Assembly (NCBI GenBank): GCA_902593735.1
Contig: CACJJL010000013.1
Location: 1 to 60,447 of the forward strand
Reading direction: 5' to 3'
DNA: 60,447 nt
DNA from: an uncultured SAR116 cluster alpha proteobacterium
Lineage (GTDB): Bacteria > Pseudomonadota > Alphaproteobacteria > Puniceispirillales > Marisalimonadaceae
Positions 27,241 through 37,265 of the stretch are shown one piece after another. The translations under genes and the position numbers were made by a program. Each line of letters starts with the position of its first letter. The stretch's first letter is position 1. The notes beneath the pieces are model-generated. The model was given only the letters and a program-made list of their open reading frames with translations. It was not told the DNA's origin and did no database searches.

Positions 27241-28542
27241 ATGAGAATTTTTAGACAAAGTCTAATACTTTTATCATCCGTTTTAGCTTCTTTTTTAACC
27301 TTTTTAGGAACAGCTAATGCAGATGGTCATGGTGAGTTTAAACTAGGAGTTGTAACCTTTTTATCAGGTCCAGCGGCTGAGCCATTTGGTGTCCCAGCAT
27401 GGAATGGTGGAAAATTGTTTATAAAGCTCTTAAACGAAGGTAAGGCTCCAGCACCTTATAATAAAAAAGGATTTGGAGGCATGAAAATTACTGCAATACC
27501 TATTGATGAATCTGGTGGTGCCACCAAACAAGTTCAAGAATTTAGAAATCTTGTTCAAAGAGACAAGGTTGATGCTGTATTAGGGTATGTATCATCTGGT
27601 GATTGTATGGCTATTCCTTCTGTTGCAGATGAACTTAAAGCGTTAACAGTGTTATATGATTGTGGAACTCCTAGAGTTTTTGAAGATGCATCCTACAAAT
27701 ACGTTTTCAGAACAGCAGCACACGCCGCCATGGATAATATTGCAATTGCAAAATATTTGATTGAAAAGGGTCATGATATTAGTTCAATTGCTGGCATAAA
27801 CCAAAATTATGCATGGGGTAAGGATAGTTGGAAGGACTTTAGTGTTTCTATAAAAAAACTATCACCTAACTCTGAAATAAAAAATGAATTATTTCCTAAA
27901 ATTTTTTCTGGTCAGTATGGTACAGAAATTTCTGCCTTATTAAATTCAAAGGCAAAGGTAGTTCATAGTTCACTTTGGGGTGGTGATCTTCAATCATTTA
28001 TTCTTCAAGCTAAACCAAGAGGATTTTTTAAGAGAACACAAGTTGTTTTTTCAGCTGGTGATCATGTGATGCCTGGATTAGGTAATAAATATCCTGAGGG
28101 TGTAATCTTAGGTGCAAGAGGTCAATACGGTATGATGGCTCCAGACACAGCTTTAAATGCGTGGTGGTATAAAACTTATATGGACGAATATGGCGTGTTT
28201 CCTGCTCAGCCACCATATAGAATGGTACAAGGATTAATGGGTTTAAAAATGGCTATTGAAAAAGCTATGGAAAAAAATGGTGGAAAAAAACCTAATAAAG
28301 ATCAAATAGCTGATGCTTTCAAGGGGCTGGAATTTGAGGCCCCAGGTGGATTAGTTCAAATGAAATTAGGTAACGGTCATCAAGCAATTCAACCACATGC
28401 AATTGGAAAAACTGCAAAGGACAAAAATGGAAACATTACAGTCACTGATATTGTTAGGTATAAAGCTAGTTGCGTAAATCCACCAAATGGAATTAAAGCT
28501 GTCGATTGGATCAATGCTGGATTTCCTGGTGCGGACTGTTAA
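27241..28542 (+). CDS. branched-chain amino-acid type ABC transporter substrate-binding protein
   Basis: Periplasmic binding protein (Peripla_BP_6/LivK-like) of 433 residues. The signal peptide ends near GTANA-DGHGEF. The mature part opens with FKLGVVTFLSGPAAEPFG and holds two periplasmic-binding lobes. GGAGGA precedes the ATG. The substrate could be an amino acid or, as often in such clusters, an aromatic or fatty carboxylate; the two acyl-CoA ligases downstream favour a carboxylate. A strong stem-loop follows the stop, which may raise this mRNA segment above the permease genes. Confidence 0.9.
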   Translation: MRIFRQSLILLSSVLASFLTFLGTANADGHGEFKLGVVTFLSGPAAEPFGVPAWNGGKLFIKLLNEGKAPAPYNKKGFGGMKITAIPIDESGGATKQVQEFRNLVQRDKVDAVLGYVSSGDCMAIPSVADELKALTVLYDCGTPRVFEDASYKYVFRTAAHAAMDNIAIAKYLIEKGHDISSIAGINQNYAWGKDSWKDFSVSIKKLSPNSEIKNELFPKIFSGQYGTEISALLNSKAKVVHSSLWGGDLQSFILQAKPRGFFKRTQVVFSAGDHVMPGLGNKYPEGVILGARGQYGMMAPDTALNAWWYKTYMDEYGVFPAQPPYRMVQGLMGLKMAIEKAMEKNGGKKPNKDQIADAFKGLEFEAPGGLVQMKLGNGHQAIQPHAIGKTAKDKNGNITVTDIVRYKASCVNPPNGIKAVDWINAGFPGADC

Positions 28543-28573
28543 ATTTTTACTGATTTTTTAAAAGAATAAAAAC

Positions 28574-28600
28574 ACCAAGACAATTTTTTATTGTCTTGGT
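28574..28600 (+). other. intercistronic stem-loop after the binding-protein gene
   Basis: A perfect 11-bp stem (ACCAAGACAAT paired with ATTGTCTTGGT) closes a five-T loop. It lies between the binding-protein gene and livH. There is no T-run after it, so it looks more like an mRNA-stabilising or partly terminating hairpin than a full intrinsic terminator. Confidence 0.7.
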
Positions 28601-28640
28601 AAATCTTAAAAATATAATTCTATTAATGTAAGAGAAGTAA

Positions 28641-29540
28641 TTGATTGACGAAATACTAACTATAATTTTGGATGGGGCTATTTATGCTTCATGGTTGTTT
28701 ATTGTTGCTCTTGGATTGACATTTGTTTTTGGTGTTTTAAAAATATTAAATATTGCTCATGGCGGTATATACGCCTTAGGAGCTTATTCTACAGCAACAC
28801 TAGCACCTATATTTTATTCTTTAGGAATGCCTGAACAATTTGTTGTTTTAACTATGTTAATTTCAGCCTTGGCTGTAGCGATTGTAATTACTCCCATAAT
28901 GGAAAGAGGTATTCTTAGAAGGTTCTATGGACAAGACGAAGTATTAATCGTGTTAGTGACATATGCAATATATTTGGTCCTAGAGGATGTTCAAAAGTTA
29001 ATATGGGGAATGAATTCTTTATATGTTTCTGAACCAAGAGAGTTGCTAGGAGCTCTTGAATTTGGCTCCCTTTACTATGTAGGTTATGATTTAGCTTTGA
29101 TTGGTTTAGCAATTTTTTGCGGTTTAACTCTCTGGTTTGTATTAAATAAAACACAATCTGGTAAAATTGTTTTGGCAGTTATAAATAATCCAGAGATTAG
29201 TGGGTGTATGGGAGTTAATATAAATAAAGTTTACCTTGCAGCTTTCTTTGTTGGTGCATTTTTAGCGGCTTTATCTGGTTCTTTTACTGCACCTCTTATT
29301 TCTGTTCAAGTAGGAATAAGCGTGGCAGTTGTTATTGAAAGTTTTGCTGTTGTAATAATTGGTGGGCTAGGTAGTATACCAGGCGCTGTTATAGGTGCTT
29401 TAATTATTGGGATGGCTAGAGCTGCATGTGTACATAAACTGCCAGAAGCAGAAATTTTTATAATGTATTTTTGTATGGCAGGGATGCTTATATTTAAACC
29501 TAAAGGCTTATTTGAAGGTGTTCAAGCTAGGAAAATATAA
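28641..29540 (+). CDS. livH: branched-chain amino-acid type ABC permease LivH
   Basis: Membrane permease of 299 residues with about eight hydrophobic segments. The N-terminus GAIYASWLFIVALGLTFVFG and LKILNIAHGGIYALGAYS are typical of LivH proteins, and FAVVIIGGLGSIPGAVIGA is the C-terminal family motif. It starts with TTG preceded by AGAGAAG. It overlaps livM by one base (TAATG). With LivM, LivG and LivF it forms an importer for the binding protein upstream. Confidence 0.92.
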   Translation: MIDEILTIILDGAIYASWLFIVALGLTFVFGVLKILNIAHGGIYALGAYSTATLAPIFYSLGMPEQFVVLTMLISALAVAIVITPIMERGILRRFYGQDEVLIVLVTYAIYLVLEDVQKLIWGMNSLYVSEPRELLGALEFGSLYYVGYDLALIGLAIFCGLTLWFVLNKTQSGKIVLAVINNPEISGCMGVNINKVYLAAFFVGAFLAALSGSFTAPLISVQVGISVAVVIESFAVVIIGGLGSIPGAVIGALIIGMARAACVHKLPEAEIFIMYFCMAGMLIFKPKGLFEGVQARKI

Positions 29541-30505
29541 TGTTAAGAAATTTATTAAATAACATAATTTTTCAAAGTGTTTTTTTAATGACAACACTTA
29601 TTTTAATGGGAATTTTTATTCCTAATTGGTTGGTTTTTGTTGTTACAAAGGCTATTGCATACGGTCTAGTTGGTCTTGGAATCATAACTCTCATGAGAGG
29701 TGGCTTAGTATCCTTTGGCCAGGGTTTTGTTTTTGGCATCGGTGGCTATTCTGCAGGGTTATTAGGAGTTCATGCAGGCTTAACAGATGCTATATTGTTA
29801 TTGTTCATAAGCTTTATTGTTACAGGCTTAGTAGGTCTTATAATTGCACCCTTATTAGCTAGATATCGCGATATATTTTTTGCGATGCTATCTCTGGCTT
29901 TTTCTATGGTTTTATATGGCATATTAATCAAAATAGATGCGATTGGTGGATCAGATGGTTTTGTGTTACCAGAATCAACTTATTTTGGAATAAAGCCAAC
30001 AACAGATTATGCAGATTATGTATTATATGTAGTTTCAATTTTAGTTGCAGGATTTGTCTCAATATTACTTAGATACTACTATAATTCAACTCCAGGGTTA
30101 ATAGCATTGGCTGTAAGAGAAAATGAGCTAAGAGTTGAGTATTTAGGATCATCAGCGTTTAAAGTGGCTGTTTTAAATTTTACAATTGCTGCAGGTCTTG
30201 GTGGAATGGGAGGTGCTTTAAATGGAATTGCTTTAGGTCACATTGATCCAGAATTTACATATTGGACAACATCAGGTGAGTTTGTTTTTATTTCAATTCT
30301 TGCAGGCTATCTAAGTGTTCCTGCTGTTTTTTTGGCAGCACTTCTTTTAGAGTTGGTAAGATCTTTTTCAGGGAGATATTTCCCTGACACTTGGCAATTG
30401 ATTTTAGGTGTGTTTTTGATATTAAGCATTATATTCATTCCTTCAGGTATTGGTTCTTTTTTTAAGAACTTTTTTGATACGTTTTCTAAAAACAAAAAAA
30501 GTTAG
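29540..30505 (+). CDS. livM: branched-chain amino-acid type ABC permease LivM
   Basis: Second permease of the importer, 321 residues, about nine membrane segments. GLVSFGQGFVFGIGGYSAGL and ALAVRENELRVEYLG are LivM family motifs, and the loop before YLSVPAVFLAA closes the conserved core. Its ATG overlaps the livH stop; livG starts 15 bases after its stop. Confidence 0.92.
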   Translation: MLRNLLNNIIFQSVFLMTTLILMGIFIPNWLVFVVTKAIAYGLVGLGIITLMRGGLVSFGQGFVFGIGGYSAGLLGVHAGLTDAILLLFISFIVTGLVGLIIAPLLARYRDIFFAMLSLAFSMVLYGILIKIDAIGGSDGFVLPESTYFGIKPTTDYADYVLYVVSILVAGFVSILLRYYYNSTPGLIALAVRENELRVEYLGSSAFKVAVLNFTIAAGLGGMGGALNGIALGHIDPEFTYWTTSGEFVFISILAGYLSVPAVFLAALLLELVRSFSGRYFPDTWQLILGVFLILSIIFIPSGIGSFFKNFFDTFSKNKKS

Positions 30506-30520
30506 GTTTTAAAACAACAA

Positions 30521-31294
30521 ATGTTAGATATTAGTAATAATCTTTTAAGTGCCAAAAATATTAATAAGTCTTTTGGAGCGGTTATAGCAGCAAATGATGT
30601 AAATATTGATATACAAAAGGGAGAAAAGGTATCATTAATAGGATCCAATGGTGCGGGTAAAACTACTTTTATGAATATGGTTACTGGTTATTTAAAACCT
30701 GATACAGGGAATATCTATTTTAAAGGTGAAGAAATAACAAAACTTAATCCAAGAATAATTACTCAAAAAGGTATAAGTCGTTCTTTTCAAATTCCACAAA
30801 TTTTTGAACCAATGTCTGCATGGGAAAACCTTTTAGTTGCACTTGGTACCTCTAAACAAAAAAATTCATTTTTTAAAGATGCACGATCAAAAAATAATGC
30901 TAGATACATTGATGAAATGTTAGAGAGATTTTCTTTAAACGAATTTGCGCATAGACAAGTTAGTGAGTTGCCAGGTGGTGTTAGAAAACTTTTAGATATA
31001 GCAATGGCATTAGTTAGAAAACCAGATATTTTACTTTTAGACGAACCTACAAGTGGAGTAGGTGCAGAAGAAAAGTATCCGCTCATGAACACATTAGCTA
31101 AAGCTCTATCGGGTGAAGATTTAACAGTGATTTTTGTGGAGCATGACATGGACATTGTCCAAAATTATTCTGATAGGATAATAGCATTTTATCAAGGAGC
31201 TGTTATTGCTGATGGTAATAATCAAGATGTGTTAAATGATAAAAAAGTTAAAGAATATGTAACTGGTAAAACTCAAGTAAAGGCAAAAAGTTAA
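30521..31294 (+). CDS. livG: branched-chain amino-acid type ABC ATPase LivG
   Basis: ABC ATPase of 257 residues with Walker A GSNGAGKTTFMN and Walker B ILLLDEPTSGVGAEE. The signature region reads LPGGVRKLLDIA instead of the usual LSYGQQR, a variation seen in some importer ATPases. The D-loop/H-loop region is VEHDMDIVQ. The stop overlaps the livF start (TAATG). Confidence 0.92.
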   Translation: MLDISNNLLSAKNINKSFGAVIAANDVNIDIQKGEKVSLIGSNGAGKTTFMNMVTGYLKPDTGNIYFKGEEITKLNPRIITQKGISRSFQIPQIFEPMSAWENLLVALGTSKQKNSFFKDARSKNNARYIDEMLERFSLNEFAHRQVSELPGGVRKLLDIAMALVRKPDILLLDEPTSGVGAEEKYPLMNTLAKALSGEDLTVIFVEHDMDIVQNYSDRIIAFYQGAVIADGNNQDVLNDKKVKEYVTGKTQVKAKS

Positions 31295-31935
31295 TGCTTA
31301 TTGTAGGTGAAGTTAGTGTAAAAATTGGAGCAATTTTGGCTCTCAAGGGTTTTTCATTAGAAATCAAAAAAGGTGAAATGGTAGCTTTGATTGGAAGAAA
31401 TGGCGCAGGTAAAACAACTTTGTTAAAATCTATTATGGGAGTAAATAAATTAACAAAAGGATCTATTATTTTTGAGAACTTGAATTTAGATAATTATGCT
31501 AGCCATAGTAGGGCAGCTTTAGGAATTGGTTATATGCCTGAAGATCGTGGCCTTATACCTGAATTAACAGTCGAAGAAAATATTCTTTTACCGTCATGGA
31601 CATTAAAACAATTAGACGGAAATGAAAGGTTATCTTTAGTTTATAAAATCATGCCTGAATTAAAAGAAATGTCTGATAGAAAAGCATTATTACTATCTGG
31701 AGGACAACAAAAAATGGCAGCTCTTGGTAGAGCTTTGGTTGCAGGAACCCAGCTTCTTTTGCTCGATGAACCTTTTGAAGGAGTTGCTCCTGCATTAAGT
31801 CAAAGATTGGGTGAAGTTATTCGTGGTTTAAAAAAACAAAATCTCTCCATAATTTTAAGTCAATCTGAGCTTAATCATACTGAAGACATTTTTGACAAAC
31901 AATATGTTATTGAACGTGGAGAGAATGTTATTTGA
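31294..31935 (+). CDS. livF: branched-chain amino-acid type ABC ATPase LivF, short C-terminus
   Basis: ABC ATPase of 213 residues with Walker A GRNGAGKTTLLKS, signature LLSGGQQKMAALGRAL, and Walker B LLLLDEPFEGVAP. The protein stops right after VIERGENVI, about 20 residues before the usual end of LivF proteins, where a strand and helix after the ERG motif are expected. The catalytic core is complete, so it may be functional, but the early TGA is notable. Confidence 0.88.
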   Translation: MLIVGEVSVKIGAILALKGFSLEIKKGEMVALIGRNGAGKTTLLKSIMGVNKLTKGSIIFENLNLDNYASHSRAALGIGYMPEDRGLIPELTVEENILLPSWTLKQLDGNERLSLVYKIMPELKEMSDRKALLLSGGQQKMAALGRALVAGTQLLLLDEPFEGVAPALSQRLGEVIRGLKKQNLSIILSQSELNHTEDIFDKQYVIERGENVI

Positions 31936-31962
31936 AAATCAAATTTTAGAATGTTGTTATGA

Positions 31963-33528
31963 ATGAACGATATTTATAATGAACTTCATTTTGATAACAG
32001 AATAATTCCTACTTTTAAAAATAGAGAAAAAAGCTTTTGGGATGTTTTTCTTAAAAATACAAAAAAACATCCGTCAGACATTGCAGTTACTGATGACCAA
32101 AATAAAATTTCTTATCAAGAGATGTTTGATTTAGTTTCAAAATTATCAAACTATTTTCAAAAGCTTAAGTTAATCAAAAAAGACAGAATATGTGTTTTAT
32201 TTGAAAATAGTTGGCCTCTTATAGTATACATACTAGCTGGATTGAAAAATGGTATTATTGTTGTTCCTTTAAATCCTAGATCTTCTAAAATTGAAAATAA
32301 ACTTATTATAAATGACTGTGGTGCAAGCTATATATTTTCTGATAAAAAACTAAAAAATAATCTTCCAACTTTAGATAAACTTCAATCGGTGAGTAAGATT
32401 TTATTTTTTGATGAATTCGAACTTCATAAACATGAAATCTTACCTTCTAAAAAAGAAAACATTATAGATGAAGAAGATACGGCGTTCATTTTATACACGT
32501 CTGGTACTACTGGCAAACCTAAAGGTGCTATGATCGCAAATTTAAATATCATTCATTCATGTATACATTTTAAAACTCATTTTAAATTAACTAATGAAGA
32601 TAATTGTATTCTTGTGGTCCCTGCTAGTCACGTTACTGGCCTAATTGCTCACATAATGACAATATTATACGCAGGTGGGACGCTAATATTAATGAAATCA
32701 TTCAACGTAAAAGACTTTCTTAATTTAGCTGAAAAAGAAAAGTTATCTTATCTAATTATGGTACCAGCCATGTATAATTTATGTATTCACAGAGAAAATC
32801 TCTCAAAATATAATTTGTCAAATTGGAGAATAGGATGTTTTGGAGGTGCACCAATGCCTCTGGGTACTATAAAAAAATTAAAAGAATTACTCCCTAATTT
32901 AATGCTGGTTAACGCATACGGTTCAACAGAAACATGTTCACCAGCTACATTAATGCCCTTGGAATATAATGAAAAACTCATAGCAAGTGTTGGAAAGCCA
33001 GTATCAACAGGTAAAATACTTGTTATGAATGAAAATAGTCAAGAAGTAAATGTAGGGGAGATAGGAGAGTTTTGGATTTCTGGACCTATGGTTATACCTG
33101 GTTATTGGAAAGATATAAAAAAATCATCAGAAGAATTTATAAATGGTTATTGGAAATCAGGAGATATAGGATACAAAGATGAAAATGATTTCTTTTTTAT
33201 CTTAGATAGAAAAAAAGATGTAATAAATAGAGGTGGTTATAAAATATATTCTTCTGAAATTGAAAATTTAATTAGTTTAAGTGGGCTTGTTATCGAGGTT
33301 GCTATAATACCCTATAAGGATCCAATTTTAGGTGAAAAAATTCATGCTGTTGTATTGTCTGAAAAGGGTAATCAGATATTAGCCCAACTCAAAAGAATTT
33401 GCTTGGAAAATTTATCAGAGTATAAACAACCCGACTATTGGTCATTTATAACTAATGAACTTCCCAAAAATAAAAATGGTAAAGTTTTAAAATCATTATT
33501 GATTGAAGAAATGAAAGATAAGTTTTAA
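31963..33528 (+). CDS. AMP-dependent acyl-CoA ligase (class I)
   Basis: ANL-superfamily ligase of 521 residues. The phosphate loop is FILYTSGTTGKPKGAM, the adenine region YGSTETCSP, and the hinge DRKKDVINRGGYKIYSSEIE; the C-terminal catalytic Lys is in NKNGKVLK. It activates a carboxylic acid to its CoA thioester through an acyl-AMP. It follows livF after 27 bases and is followed by a second ligase, so the importer likely feeds both. Confidence 0.9.
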   Translation: MNDIYNELHFDNRIIPTFKNREKSFWDVFLKNTKKHPSDIAVTDDQNKISYQEMFDLVSKLSNYFQKLKLIKKDRICVLFENSWPLIVYILAGLKNGIIVVPLNPRSSKIENKLIINDCGASYIFSDKKLKNNLPTLDKLQSVSKILFFDEFELHKHEILPSKKENIIDEEDTAFILYTSGTTGKPKGAMIANLNIIHSCIHFKTHFKLTNEDNCILVVPASHVTGLIAHIMTILYAGGTLILMKSFNVKDFLNLAEKEKLSYLIMVPAMYNLCIHRENLSKYNLSNWRIGCFGGAPMPLGTIKKLKELLPNLMLVNAYGSTETCSPATLMPLEYNEKLIASVGKPVSTGKILVMNENSQEVNVGEIGEFWISGPMVIPGYWKDIKKSSEEFINGYWKSGDIGYKDENDFFFILDRKKDVINRGGYKIYSSEIENLISLSGLVIEVAIIPYKDPILGEKIHAVVLSEKGNQILAQLKRICLENLSEYKQPDYWSFITNELPKNKNGKVLKSLLIEEMKDKF

Positions 33529-33572
33529 ATTAATTATATATTTATTTTTTTAATACGATTTAGGAGCTAGAA

Positions 33573-35207
33573 ATGTTAGGTCTCATGCAAGATCATCCTC
33601 TTTTAATTTCAACTATTTTTGAGCATGCTGTCAAGAATTACAGCAAGCAAGAAATTGTTTCTAATACTGTTGAAGGTGGTATCCATAAATATAATTATTT
33701 TGACTGGGGAAAAAGAACAAAGAAATTAGCTAATGCACTTAAATCACTTAATTTAAAACAAAGTGATAGAGTAGGGACATTAGCCTGGAATGGTTATAGA
33801 CACTTAGAAATTTACTATGCAACCTCATCAAGTGGTTTGGTTTGCCATACTATAAATCCACGACTTCACCCGGATCAAGTTTCTTATATTGTAAATCACG
33901 CGCAAGACAAGGTTTTATGTGTTGATTCAAATATTTTACCATTGGTAGAAAAAGCATCTGAAAGTTTTAAAACAGTTAAACAAATTATAATAATGACTGA
34001 TAATAAGAATATGGTTCAACCTAATATTAAAGATAGTATTAAAGTAATTTGTTATGAGGATTTTATTAAAGATCATTCAGATCAATTTGATTGGCCTCAA
34101 ATGGACGAAAGAACAGCTTCGTCTTTATGTTATACATCTGGAACCACTGGAAACCCAAAGGGAGTTTTATATTCTCATCGCTCAACAGTTCTTCATGCCT
34201 ACGGGATGAATTTAAAAGATGTGGTTCCTTATGGCGTTAAAGATGTTGTTCTTCCTGTAGTACCTATGTTTCATGTTAATGCTTGGGGGACTCCTTATGC
34301 AGCACCAATGTGTGGTACAAAATTAGTTTTCCCTGGTGCTAAATTAGATGGTGAAAGTTTAACAAATTTAATGAATGAAGAAAAAGTTACTATTTCTCTT
34401 GGGGTTCCAACAATATGGCTCTTATTACTAAATTATTTGAGAGATTCTGGTAAAAAAATAGATACAGTTAAAAGATTAATAATTGGTGGATCTTCGTGCC
34501 CTAGGACATTATTTGAGGGGTTTGAAGACGAGTTTGGCGCAGAAGTGATACACGCCTGGGGTATGACAGAAATGAGCCCTCTAGGAACAGTTAATATGCC
34601 TTCATTAGAAGGAGAGCCAAAAAACAAAAAAGAGTATTACGATCAAAAATTACCTCAAGGGAGAACAATTTTTGGTCACCAAATGAAACTTGTTGATGAT
34701 GAAGGAAACGATTTACCAGAAGATGGAGAAACTCAAGGAAGATTGTTATCAAAGGGTTTTTGGGTTTTAAGAGAGTACTTTGAAGATAATACTGAAAAAG
34801 ATAGATTCCTTGATGGTGGTTGGTTCGATACAGGTGATGTTGCAAAAATAGATCAATATGGTTTTATGACTATAACGGACAGAACAAAAGATATAATTAA
34901 ATCTGGTGGAGAATGGATAAGCTCGATTGATTTAGAAAATATTTGTGTAGGTCATCCAGATGTGGCAAATGCAGCTGTTATATCAATTCCACATGAAAAG
35001 TGGGAAGAAAGACCAATAGTAATTGTTCAGCCGATGCCAGGAAAATCACCTGCAAAAGATGAGATTTTAAAAATGTATAATGGTAAAGTAGCAAAATGGA
35101 TGATACCAGACGACGTCATTTTAACAAATAATATTCCTTTAGGAGCTACTGGAAAAATATTAAAAAATAAGCTCAGGGAACAATTTGGTGGACATAAGAT
35201 AAGTTAA
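33573..35207 (+). CDS. long-chain fatty acid--CoA ligase family protein (AlkK-like)
   Basis: Second ANL ligase, 544 residues, of the medium/long-chain fatty-acyl type. Phosphate loop [19 protein letters not shown], adenine motif [12 protein letters not shown], the [15 protein letters not shown] strand, and hinge [16 protein letters not shown], with the terminal Lys in GATGKILKN. The N-terminal [19 protein letters not shown] opening is typical of AlkK-type ligases. AGGAG precedes the ATG. The substrate is probably a medium-chain fatty acid, but that is inferred. Confidence 0.9.
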   Translation: MLGLMQDHPLLISTIFEHAVKNYSKQEIVSNTVEGGIHKYNYFDWGKRTKKLANALKSLNLKQSDRVGTLAWNGYRHLEIYYATSSSGLVCHTINPRLHPDQVSYIVNHAQDKVLCVDSNILPLVEKASESFKTVKQIIIMTDNKNMVQPNIKDSIKVICYEDFIKDHSDQFDWPQMDERTASSLCYTSGTTGNPKGVLYSHRSTVLHAYGMNLKDVVPYGVKDVVLPVVPMFHVNAWGTPYAAPMCGTKLVFPGAKLDGESLTNLMNEEKVTISLGVPTIWLLLLNYLRDSGKKIDTVKRLIIGGSSCPRTLFEGFEDEFGAEVIHAWGMTEMSPLGTVNMPSLEGEPKNKKEYYDQKLPQGRTIFGHQMKLVDDEGNDLPEDGETQGRLLSKGFWVLREYFEDNTEKDRFLDGGWFDTGDVAKIDQYGFMTITDRTKDIIKSGGEWISSIDLENICVGHPDVANAAVISIPHEKWEERPIVIVQPMPGKSPAKDEILKMYNGKVAKWMIPDDVILTNNIPLGATGKILKNKLREQFGGHKIS

Positions 35208-35291
35208 TTTTTTAAATTATTACTTAAAACCCACAAATTAAGACTTTGTTTTTGAAATGCTTCTTAAAACTTAGTACTAATGTTATTTTAT

Positions 35292-36074
35292 TCACTCCAT
35301 ATGTCTTCTTGCAATTAAAGAACCACCATCTACAGGAATTATTGAGCCTGTAATGTAAGCGCTTGCTTTTGAAGAGAGAAATATAGATGTCCCAGCCATG
35401 TCTTCAGGAATGCCAATTCTTCCACGTGGAACTGATTTTTTGATTTGTTCTCCATATTCTTTTAGGGAATGAGCCATCATATTACTTTGAAATGGCCCTG
35501 GAGCAATGGCATTAACATTAATATTCCTATGGGCCAATCTATTTGCTAAAACTCTAGTTAATTGATGAATTGCAGCTTTTGATGCAGGATAAGAATACGT
35601 TTCAGCTCTAGGTATGCCTATTCCATCTATAGACCCAACATTAATAATCCTAGATGGATCAGAATTATCTCCAGAACTTTCTAATATTTTTATTAATTTT
35701 TGAATTAAGAAAAATACAGCTTTTACATTTGTGTCCATTACTTTATCCCATCCATTTTCAGGAAAAGTATCAAATGGTGCTCCCCATGCAGCCCCGGCAT
35801 TATTAATTAAAATATTTAGTTTTTTTTCATTTTCTTCTATGTGCCTCACTAATTTATCCATCTCGTTCATATCAGTTAAATCAGTAGGTGCGGAGATGCA
35901 TTCTCCAAACTTTGATAGTTCCTCTGCTTTTAAATTACATTGATCTGATTTTCTTGATGTTATGTAAGTTTTGACACCATTTTTTACAAAACCCTCGGCA
36001 ATCATAGCGCCTATGCCTCTTGATCCACCTGTTACAAGGGCCACCTTACCATTAATATCAAATAAATTTTCCAT
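35292..36074 (-). CDS. SDR family oxidoreductase
   Basis: Short-chain dehydrogenase of 260 residues. Cofactor motif TGGSRGIGAMIA, NNAG at LINNAGAAWG, catalytic Ser in VGSIDGIG and the Tyr-Lys pair in SYPASKAAIH; the C-terminus is ITGSIIPVDGGSL. It is divergent from the kinase gene. Resembles gluconate/3-oxoacyl-type reductases. Next to a 4-hydroxyacyl-CoA-type kinase and ACAD it may oxidise or reduce a hydroxyacyl chain, by analogy with LvaD of levulinate catabolism. Confidence 0.9.
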   Translation of the reverse strand: MENLFDINGKVALVTGGSRGIGAMIAEGFVKNGVKTYITSRKSDQCNLKAEELSKFGECISAPTDLTDMNEMDKLVRHIEENEKKLNILINNAGAAWGAPFDTFPENGWDKVMDTNVKAVFFLIQKLIKILESSGDNSDPSRIINVGSIDGIGIPRAETYSYPASKAAIHQLTRVLANRLAHRNINVNAIAPGPFQSNMMAHSLKEYGEQIKKSVPRGRIGIPEDMAGTSIFLSSKASAYITGSIIPVDGGSLIARRHME

Positions 36075-36194
36075 AATTTCCTCAAAACTATAATTTTTAA
36101 TTACTAAATTCTTTTTATTATATTATTGTTTAACTTAGTAAAAATTTAAAAACTTATCATCATTATTTTTAATTTTTAGTACTTTGGATATAAA

Positions 36195-37256
36195 ATGGTT
36201 GATCATGAATTAATAAATATTAGACAAGATGAACAAATCGATCTGCATAAGCTTAAAAATTATTTAAATGAGCTATTGAAAATTGATATTGATAAAATCA
36301 ATATACTTCAATTTAGTGGTGGGCACGCAAATCTAACATATTTAATAAGTTTTAATAATAAAGAATTCGTATTAAGAAGACCTCCACTTGGGCCTGTGGC
36401 ACCTTCATCGCACGATATGGCTAGAGAGCATATGGTTCAACATAGTTTAAATAAGTTATTTCCCTTAGCTCCTAAAAGTATTCATTTATGTGAAGATGAT
36501 GAAATTATAGGAAGTAAGTTTCATTTAATTGAAAGAAGAAAGGGAATTGTAATTAGAAAAGAGATGCGATCCGAATTAGATGGATGTCGAAATAAGATAA
36601 GATCTTTAAGTTTTAAAATGATTGATATATTAGCTGAATTACATAAACTAGACCCCTCACAGGTTGGCTTAGGTGGCTTTGGAAGACCTGACGGTTTTGT
36701 TTTAAGACAGCTTAATGGTTGGGAAGATAGGTGGAAAAAAGCATCTGAGGAAAAAATCAAAGCAAATAGGTTTAATAAACTTGTTGCATATTTAAGATCT
36801 AATATTCCAAAACCTCAAGGAGCTACAATTTTACATAATGATTTTAAATTGGATAATATTATGTGGGATGTCGATAACCCTCTTTTACCAGTGGCGGTAT
36901 TTGACTGGGACATGTGTACTAGAGGAGATCCACTAATGGATATAGGTCACTTGTTAAATTATTGGATAGATGAAGATGATGATTATGAAGCTAATCTAAT
37001 TACTTCAATGCCAGTTAAATATATTTTATATCCTAAAAAAAGTGAAATAATTGATCATTATGCTTTAAAAACTGGTTTTAGTATAAAAGATGTTGACTGG
37101 TATTATGCTTTTGGAGCATTTAAATTAGCTGTAATTATTCAACAAATTTACGTAAGGTTTTTAAAAGGGCAAACTCAGGATGAGAGATTTGCAAATTTTG
37201 GTAAGAGAATAGAGGCTTTAATCAATAGAGCAAATGGTGTTTTTAACTTTAATTAG
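36195..37256 (+). CDS. APH-family phosphotransferase (ACAD10/11 kinase-domain type, LvaA-like)
   Basis: Kinase-fold protein of 353 residues. The catalytic loop HNDFKLDN has Asp216 and Asn221, the metal-binding DxD-like motif FDWDMCTRGD has Asp237, and the N-lobe shows SGGHANLTYL and FVLRRPP. This is the kinase type that is fused to an acyl-CoA dehydrogenase in human ACAD10/11 and is separate as LvaA in Pseudomonas, where it phosphorylates 4-hydroxyacyl-CoA. Here the dehydrogenase follows nine bases downstream, which strongly supports the same chemistry. Confidence 0.85.
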   Translation: MVDHELINIRQDEQIDLHKLKNYLNELLKIDIDKINILQFSGGHANLTYLISFNNKEFVLRRPPLGPVAPSSHDMAREHMVQHSLNKLFPLAPKSIHLCEDDEIIGSKFHLIERRKGIVIRKEMRSELDGCRNKIRSLSFKMIDILAELHKLDPSQVGLGGFGRPDGFVLRQLNGWEDRWKKASEEKIKANRFNKLVAYLRSNIPKPQGATILHNDFKLDNIMWDVDNPLLPVAVFDWDMCTRGDPLMDIGHLLNYWIDEDDDYEANLITSMPVKYILYPKKSEIIDHYALKTGFSIKDVDWYYAFGAFKLAVIIQQIYVRFLKGQTQDERFANFGKRIEALINRANGVFNFN

Positions 37257-37265
37257 AGGTGTAAA

